DNA of 64,000 nucleotides, taken from positions 131,259,129-131,323,128 of the forward strand of contig CP136064.1 of NCBI GenBank assembly GCA_032622095.1, written 5' to 3'. Each line of letters opens with the position of its first letter. The first letter of the stretch is position 1. The notes beneath the pieces are model-generated. The model made no database searches and was not told where the DNA came from. It saw only the letters and a program-made list of their open reading frames with translations. Source of the stretch: Siphonodentalium dalli. Taxonomy: Eukaryota; Mollusca; Scaphopoda; Gadilida; Siphonodentaliidae. The translations under genes were made by a program, and so were the position numbers. Positions 26,601 to 35,600 of this stretch are shown in pieces.

Positions 26601-29600
26601 GTCTAGTAGTATCATAATGAAAGTGTCAATGACATTCAAGCTCAAGTTGAGAAGGCCTATTGTCAAATGTTACAGATAAGGGAGCGATAGGGAATGCAGA
26701 AAGTTGGTATCTCCATGTAATACTAAACACCCAATGGATTTAGTAATACAAAGAATAAAATCCAAGATCGCCACTTGCAGCCAATTTTTAACAGAATTTG
26801 GAAAAAATGTTAAGCTCCCATCTGGAGGTCACTCCGAAGATCCATATGAAGTTTGGTGATGATTAGATTAGAGATGTGACCTATAGGTTGTGCTAAAAGA
26901 TTTAGCCATACAAAAAATTAAATCCAAGATGGCTGTTTTTTTTAACAAATTTCGAAAAAAAGGGAGGCTCCCATCTGGAGGTCACCCCAAAGATCCATAT
27001 GAGGTTTGGTGATGATCGAATGAGGGATGTTGTCTGTAGGAAGTGCCAAAAGATTTCGTCATGCAATGAGTACACTCCAATATGACTGCCGGCGACCATG
27101 TTTTTCATCGAAAAGTTTTCAAATTTGATAGCTCCCATCTATAGGTGTTCCTCTATAGGTGATCCTAATCATGCCTGTAAATTTTCAAAAAAACAATTCT
27201 CCAATAATTGCGGGCTGCAGGGTGTGCCGATGGATTTAAATTTGAAATCCTAGATGGCTGCTGGCTGGCTGCTGGCAGCCATGTGTTTTAATGAATTTCA
27301 GAAAAAAATTGATGGCTCCCATCTAGAAGTCACCCCGAAGATCCATATGAAGTTTAGTGATGATCAGATAAGCAAGGTGGCCTGTAGGGTGTGCCGAAAA
27401 AATTTAGTCATACAAAGATTAAAATCCAAGATTCAATGAAATTTGGCTTCATTTGGAGTGGAGGCTTTGTAGAAGTATACTATATGGATAAGACACTTGT
27501 GCATTGTCTCATTACTGACATGCATACAAATAACCAAATCTTAAAAAAACTCTTAAAGTCAAAATATAACCTCAAATTGGCACAAAATAAAGAAAATTAC
27601 AAGAAAAATTGAATTTTCTAAGTCGAAAAGCCCATAACTCTGAGAAAAATCATCGGATCAAACTCAAATTCGATCTTGATATGTATTTTGATATGACTGA
27701 TCAACAATTAAAACGGTATTTGCAATTAAAGGATCCAAACTTGAGATATCATCCGGAAACCGAAAAAGTGAGAAATTTTCTAAGTAAAACAAGTCGAAAA
27801 AGGGCCACAACTCTCGCAAAAATGGGCGGAGCATACCCATATTCTAAATTGAACTGTACATATGGCTGATAAACTCACATACCAAATTTGGTTCAGATAT
27901 GATCACACAAACTGAAGTTATCATCTGGAAACCAGAAAATTACAAGATTCTAAGTAAAAAAAGGGCCATAACTCTCGCAAAAATGGGTGGAGCAAACCCA
28001 TATTCGAACTTGACCTGTATTTTGGTCTGATAAACTCACCTATGAAATTTGCTTTTGATCTAATAACCGAAACTAAAGTTATCATCCGGAAACCATTTCC
28101 GGACGCACGGACGGACACCGGCTATTTTAATAGTCCCCCAAAAAAAACATTTCGGGGGACAAAAAATGATGGCTCCCATCTGGAGGTCACCTTGAATACC
28201 CATATGAGGATTGGTGTTGATTGGATGAGGGATGTGGTCTGTTGGCTGTGCCAATGTTACTAGTCATGCAAAGAGTAAATCCAAGATGGCTTCCGGCGGC
28301 CATATTTTTCATCGAAAGTCGTTCAAATTTGATAGCTCCCATCTAGATGTGATCCTAAACATGCCTATAGTTTTCAAAAACAATTCTCCAATATATGCGG
28401 GGTGCAGGGTGTGCTGATAGATTCAAATTTGAAATCCAAGATGGCTGCTGGCGGCCATGTTCTTTAACAAATTTCGGAAAAAAATGATGGCTTCCATCAT
28501 TTTTGAGGCTAGCCATGTAAAGGAAATTAGACACATAACTATCCATTTTTCTTTGTAATAGCGCATAAGCATACAAATGTAAGCATGGACACACGCCCCC
28601 GATGGACGGACAATGGATGCCAACCAATGGCAATAGCTCAAACTTAACAAAGTCAAGTTAAGCTAAAAATTACCTCAACCATGAAGACTGAAAATATTTT
28701 TAGCATCTCATTTTGACGACTGGACACCTACTGTAAGCAAAGCGTCATTGGATGGACAGTGAGGATGAAATTTGCATGAACCAAATTACTTACCATATAA
28801 GGGTAACACCAGCACATACAGTAGAAATAAAATGATGTGTAACCCACCAGCCTTTGATTCTGGAAGAAAAGAGATGAGATACATTTTATTATTCATCCCT
28901 TAACTAAAACTATTCTGATTTGGCAAAAGCCATCACACGATAATCCGGGAAAAAGTCATGTTGGACTCATGAAAATTTCACTGATTCATTTAGCAATAGA
29001 GTTACTTCGTGACATCACAAAATCCCGATAAAAAAAGTCATATTGAACTCGATTGAGTCCAATATGATTTTTTTATCAGGACTATGTGACGTCACAAAGT
29101 AACTCTATTGCAAAATGAATCGGTGAAACAGTGATGCACGCTCAATACTCTGGTGGATTTAGCAGTATTCTGGTGATCAAATACAGGCTTTTATAGAGAA
29201 TCAAGTGCCGACAAATCACCTATAGATCGGCTGAAGGAGGACAAATTTCCAAGTCTGGCCATGCAAATATTTTGGTAAATAATGATATTAGTTATCCTGT
29301 GTCTGTTCACATAGTATGGGTTTTTACATACATGTACCTCAGGGTTCCTGCACAGTTCCAAATGAAATTGCAGGGTTTTTCAGGAGTGTTAAATTCCAGG
29401 ATCTTCAAGCAAATCTGGGCAAAAATGCAAGGGTTTTCCCAAGAATATAGGGATAATAGTATAATGCCTTGTATTTCTCAAACACATACATGTATGATAT
29501 ATGTGGTGTCTTCATTACTATATATTTACATACTAAGTGTTGTCATCACTAAATCCAGCATTCTGATTGGTCGGCGCCCACGTGGCCAGTTGCAGTTATT

Positions 29601-32600
29601 TCTCGGTGAATGCGCAACGGCTCATAACACCATCGATACGTCATTGGGTTTGGAAAGACGAACGCGTAATTGGGCGCATTTGGACTCGCGCAGGATTGAC
29701 TTAATACATCATCGGGTTTCAATATGAAGAGAAATTGTTCCAATTAACTTTTGCCAAGGGTGCTATTGGGTATTTTGGGCTGTTTTTGTCACGATACATT
29801 TTCGATTTAAATACATTTACAAAAGTGGCTTTTACACAAGTTATGTCCACTTACCTCACGGTTACATCTCCATAAAAACAGTCCACATGACAGTTAATCC
29901 TTATGTAAATATTGGAAAGGAAGGTTTTAATAACACAGTGATTACTGAATTAGAGGCTTATATTGTTTATGTTATAGAAAATGCACGATTTGAGTGATGG
30001 CTCATAAATCCAATAGGCTAGAAGTTCTATTAGTTATAACCACGGTTCCCAAATAAGCATCCGATAGGGCAGCAAGATTTCTAAAAATTATATGCATACG
30101 AATATGTTTATTTGGGCATTGAGAGTATGCAACATGTGAGCGTCAACGATAACATGGATATCAGCTAGATGGACGGAAATTATTAATAATTAACTATTAA
30201 ACATAATATAAGCAAGGTATGGTCTCTTTGACCATGCACACTTTCAAAACGTTGTTCCCACTCATTAGGTGTACAACAGCTACCAGCCTACAAGTTCTTT
30301 GAATTTATAAATTATTTAAATTATTTCCATGTCATCATTCTTTAGACCATCCTCCAGTTTCTTAATTTTAGAATCAAAGAATTTCTCCTTTTCCTTTGCC
30401 GCCTTTCGCAGAGCATTCGATTCAATAAGTAGTTGCTTTATTTTCAGTATTCTTGATTTCTCACACAACTCTTGATTTCTCATCAGCAGAATTACTCAAT
30501 GTAAGAACGTCCTCTGATATTTGTTTTCTTTTCTTATTTACTTAATTCTCTCATTTCCTTGTGTGTTGCTTTCCTTTTATTTTGTTTCTCACTCAATCCA
30601 TTAGTTTTATCTCCTCTTCTGCGGCTTGTCCATGTGAAATGATAAGAACCAACTTGATGACATCCCACATATGAGTATCCATGTGTGTCTGACTTTGATC
30701 ATAAAGAAAAATTTATCCAAGCATTCACCTTTATGTGGTTGATAAGCCTTATTAAAAGCTTCCTTCTTTTCGCTATTACGTTTCCCTAAACAATGAGTGA
30801 ATTGCGTGAATTCATCCTTTGCAGAATCACCATCTTGTGTTACAGGTCAATCAGTTGTCTAATGATTGTTTTAAAGTGTAGTCAAGCAGAATCAGAATTA
30901 GAAACCATAACTGAAGAGTTGATATTAGATTCCATATTCCTGGCATATTTTATTGGGGGTCTTCGTTATAATATGAGCAATAATGCCAGACAGTTTTACG
31001 ACTTTTCATCTGGAGTTCCATTTCATCTCTCTTATTCACAGATTCTGTTTGTGGCAGATTGTGAATTACTCCATCAGCCTTGAATCCAATGTCTAGGGCC
31101 TTCTTGTAGTTAAGAATATTGGGGTCCTTAATTTCAATTTGTTATAATTTCATTGTTAATGGTGCTTCTCAATTCACTTCATGTTTTAAGAACTTTGATA
31201 TCAAGCTTCTCAAGATCTTTTCAAGGTGGGAGGACAGAAAAGGCATCAATGGTAGATCACTTTGAAACAACTCCAAGAAAGGAAGTAAGATTGAAGCTGG
31301 TACCATCTTATGACCTATATAATCTTGAATGTCTGGACTAACTGACATGTTGGTGTCTTATAATCTGTGCTCCAGTTCATGACAGTGTGTACATATTTCA
31401 CAATATGTGACCAGATTTCAGTCACGATTGGCAACATTTTTGTTCTCAAGTCACCTGTGACCACAGAATTTCAGTGGGAATATAACTATGAACCTGTCAT
31501 TTTTATTTTGTCTTCTCTGTGGACTGGTGAACCCCTGAATAGCCAGGAAAGTGCTTTGAGAATTTTATGGGTTGAGTCATTCAAGTACCCAGTCTTGAAG
31601 GAATTGTGGACAGTTTGTAGCCCAAAACTTCCTACATTTATTAACTTCACATTTTTCCTTTTTAGCATGGACAGAATGGACATTTGGTCCATCCATAGAC
31701 ATTAGACTAGACAGTCAATGATTGTGGTGTCGCTCACCAGACTGTAATAATTTAGAAGAATGGGAATCTGAAGACTACAATAGTCAGTACTTGTCAAATA
31801 ACTTTAAAACAAGTAGTTCTTAACAGGGACACAGGTAGTGAGTCTTCATTGAATGGTGGGAGGGGGATGGGTGTGTCCACCTTGAAATTTCTAACGGCAC
31901 ACCCCGACCCCGACCCCAATAAATCATTACCCATTACCTCCCAACTGGACCAAACTAAATTACAATTGGTACTTCAAGCTCTCCAACTGTTGGAAATTTA
32001 TCAAAACCTTACTGATACCGGTATATCAAAATTATTACATGTAATATAGGAATCCATATACAAGTACCAAATATCAATTCATAGCATAGATATGGTGGGT
32101 GCGGGAGTGTTAAATCTCCTATCTTTATCCCTATTTGAACCAAAGATAAATCCAAATCTATGAGATCCATTGATCTAGTATTTCAAAGGGTATATTATAC
32201 AAGTTAAAGTGAGTTTATTTTCCTTAAAATAGGTTAATAAATCATCAGCATCATAAATAAGACAGATCATTATCATAAATGAAAAGGAGTTAATAAAGAT
32301 AACATTGTAACACCTGCCACATGTACAATTGCAAAGAACACAGCACATGGTAATTAATCTCATTTAAATTGAAATGAATGACACAAATAAACATTATCCA
32401 GCAGTTTCTGTTATTTGCTTATCAAACAGTGACAGATTAGATAAGATCTCATTTCATACACAAGGGACATTGGAGAGAACCATCAACAAAAATCTGGGCT
32501 TAAACTAGAGGTGTGACTGTCCCAATGGGATCAAGGTTACCCAGGTGTTTAGTAAACAAATATTACTGAGAAAAATGAAAATATTCTAAGTCAAGAAGGA

Positions 32601-35600
32601 CAATAACTCAGCCAAAATAATTCTGACCAACATTAAAATCGCAGGTGCACAGGTTCCTATGGTGGTTGATGTCTGTGGAAAGTTTAACAATAAAAGATTA
32701 ATAAACAACTGAGAAAAACTCTGGACAAAATTGTGTCGACGATTGAAAATATTCTAAGTCAAGAAGGCCAATAAATCAGCCGAAATAAGTCTGACTGACA
32801 TTAGAAACGTAGGTGCACAGGTTCCCATGGTGGTTGATGTCTGAGCCAAGTGCAGGTGACAGGTTCCCATGGTACTAAATATCTGTGCCAAGTTTTAAAA
32901 AAATTGAACAAACTAGAGGTATGATAAAATAACAGTTCCCATTGCAGGTGCACAACCCTAACCCTAATCTTAAACCTAATGACCGAAAAATGTAGGAATA
33001 AAAGCTCGGACAAAATTATGCATGATGCGAAAATGTTCTTAAGTCGAAAAAGGGGAATAACTCCACACAAAAAAGTCGGACAGACATCATAATTGCAGGT
33101 GCACAGGTTCCTATGGTACTAAATATCAGTGCCAAGATTCAAAAACATTGACCTATAAATGTAGGAATAAAAGCTTGGAAAAAATTATGCATGTTGCAAA
33201 CAAATTTGAAGTCGAAAAAGGGGGGATAACTCCACCAAAAAAAGTCTGACAGACGTCATAATCGCAGGTGCACAGGTTCCCATGGTGGTTGATGTCTGTG
33301 CCAAGTTTCACGAAAATTGATAAAAAAACGACTGAGAAAAACAATGGACAAATTTGTGTCCACGGACGGACGGACGGATGGACAAGCTGATTCCAGTATA
33401 CCCCCCCCCCCTAATTTCGTTGCGGGGGGTATAAAAATGTAGGAATAAAAGATCGGGCAAAGGTATATCCCTGGGTTAAACATTTTCTATGTTGTAAAAG
33501 GGGAATAACTCCACTAAAAAAAAGTCAGACAGACATCATAATCTCGGGTGCACAGTTTCCCACGGTACTGAGGGGGTATAAATAACACAAAAACATAATC
33601 AGTTTGTTAGTGCTATGCTTTTCTGCTTATTTTGCTGTAGAAACCATCTCCTTGTGGAAAGGATGGCCATTTTGACCACCATCTTGGTTTTACTCCAATT
33701 TCTCAAGGCTGCCAGCTGGTCAGGCGGTGGATTCTTCAGAATGGTGACCTAGACCACCGGAATCCGCAGATAAAAAACATTATATGTTAAAACATGCATT
33801 TGTGCCTTCATGGCCGGACTATAGCAAAACGGTTAAACTGAATATTAGTTTTCCAAATGTCTACCCAAGGTCTGGTACTTACTTTGAACCATTGACAACA
33901 AGAATATTTTCTCTAATAGTCAGTGTACAATAATACCACACCAAAAGGAAATGTAGTGCAGCATCAAGCCACCTGAAACCAAATGAAAAACATGATGTAG
34001 CAGTCAATCCAATTTGTAATTTCAAATGGTAATGACATATTGCATCAACTCAAGCTTTTGTGGATTAGGGAGCATGTCAAAACCTCTTTCGCATATGCGA
34101 AAAAAATGCGATAAAACTGCGAAAAATGTGACGTCATTGACGTTGTTTTTTCGACATTATCGGAGTATTTTCTTCATTATCGCACGCCGTAACATTGTAC
34201 GTTTTCGTCAATTTTTCGTCATTTTCGCCGTCTTGGTTCGATGTTTTCGCAATTATCGCAGTTTTGTTTCGCAGTTTTGCTAATATGTTCGCTGTTTTGT
34301 TTCGACATATTTTCGCAGTCTTTGTTTTCGTCAAGTTTGCAGCATTATTTCCCTCAATATTGCTGTTGTGTCGATATGATTGGCAGGACAGTTTGTGTTC
34401 AATAAATACATTACTCCATGGTCGCAGTTTTATACCGATGTGTCGCGAACGGGAAGATGTCGGTGTCCATGCAGCTGGTCCATGCTGAAATTTCTCAGAT
34501 CGGAGTTTTTCTCATAAGAATTCCAATGATTTAATCGGAGTGTTCTCCGATATGAAAACAATTCCGATTTGATCGGAGTTCTATGTATTAGTAAATTTCT
34601 CCGATCTACTGAAATCTCCGATTTGGTTAATATCGGACAATTCAAACGTTCATGAACTATTATTAATAGAATATTAAAGTCCCAAATAAATTATTCCCAG
34701 ACCAGATTTATATAATAGGATAGGCCTACAAATTAGGCTACAATCATTTCCTACGTTTTGATGTGGCCGCAAATCGGTGGGTTTACAGCAGTGATATTGT
34801 ATCACTGGTTTACAGTAAATATTACAGCTAGTACAATGTTGAAGCCCCCCAAAATCTCGTGCAATAATTTTTTACATCGTCGCATTAAGACTGATGCAGT
34901 GTTACCGTAAACAAAGCTAATTTTGATTTCGAAAAACGTTTTTTGTGTGTGATTATGTAACTTGTCTTCATTTTGGGTAAACCGTCACCATTTAATTGTG
35001 CGAACTATTATGAATAAAAGAATACAGCCGAGGACGACAATAAATTATTCCACAACCCCGATTTATAGTATACTTTCTGTATGCCACGTAGAGTTAATTT
35101 CTACAGTTTCAATCTGTCTTTCTAGACCAGACACATATTTTAATGTGGACGCAAATCAGGGGGTTTACGGCATCGTCGGATTCTGAAAGTACCGTAAATC
35201 CGGTGGTGGTTTTGACAGTCGTAAACAATGCTTTAATTTTCGCAATATAAGTATGAAATCATTGTTAGATATCGGAAGCACAGCGTCATCATGATTAATT
35301 CGTCGGCGACTTTTATTTCAAATCTACACATTTTATACAATATATATCGGCGATCAGATGTGACAAAGTTAATACAAAACATATTATATAATAGTTTGGA
35401 ATTTCCACGAATTGCACATGCTATGTTGTGCTATTTTTAGCACTGTAATTTCCCAGGCCAATCCTAGTTTCGTTTGTGGGTAGCATTGACTGACAGAGGA
35501 GTTGAGTGTTATATTTTTCTCGATTCTTTATTGAATGAATAATAAAAACATGGATAATGATATACATACCATTATAAAACAATGAACTTAGGGGGTATGG

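Noticed and set aside
29272-29727. 151-residue plus-strand ORF
   Set aside because: Crosses two different sequence blocks, with no motif and no splice or promoter support.
32953-32970. Telomere-like AACCCTAACCCTAAT
   Set aside because: Only about two and a half units inside a HINE F core; too short to be an interstitial telomere.
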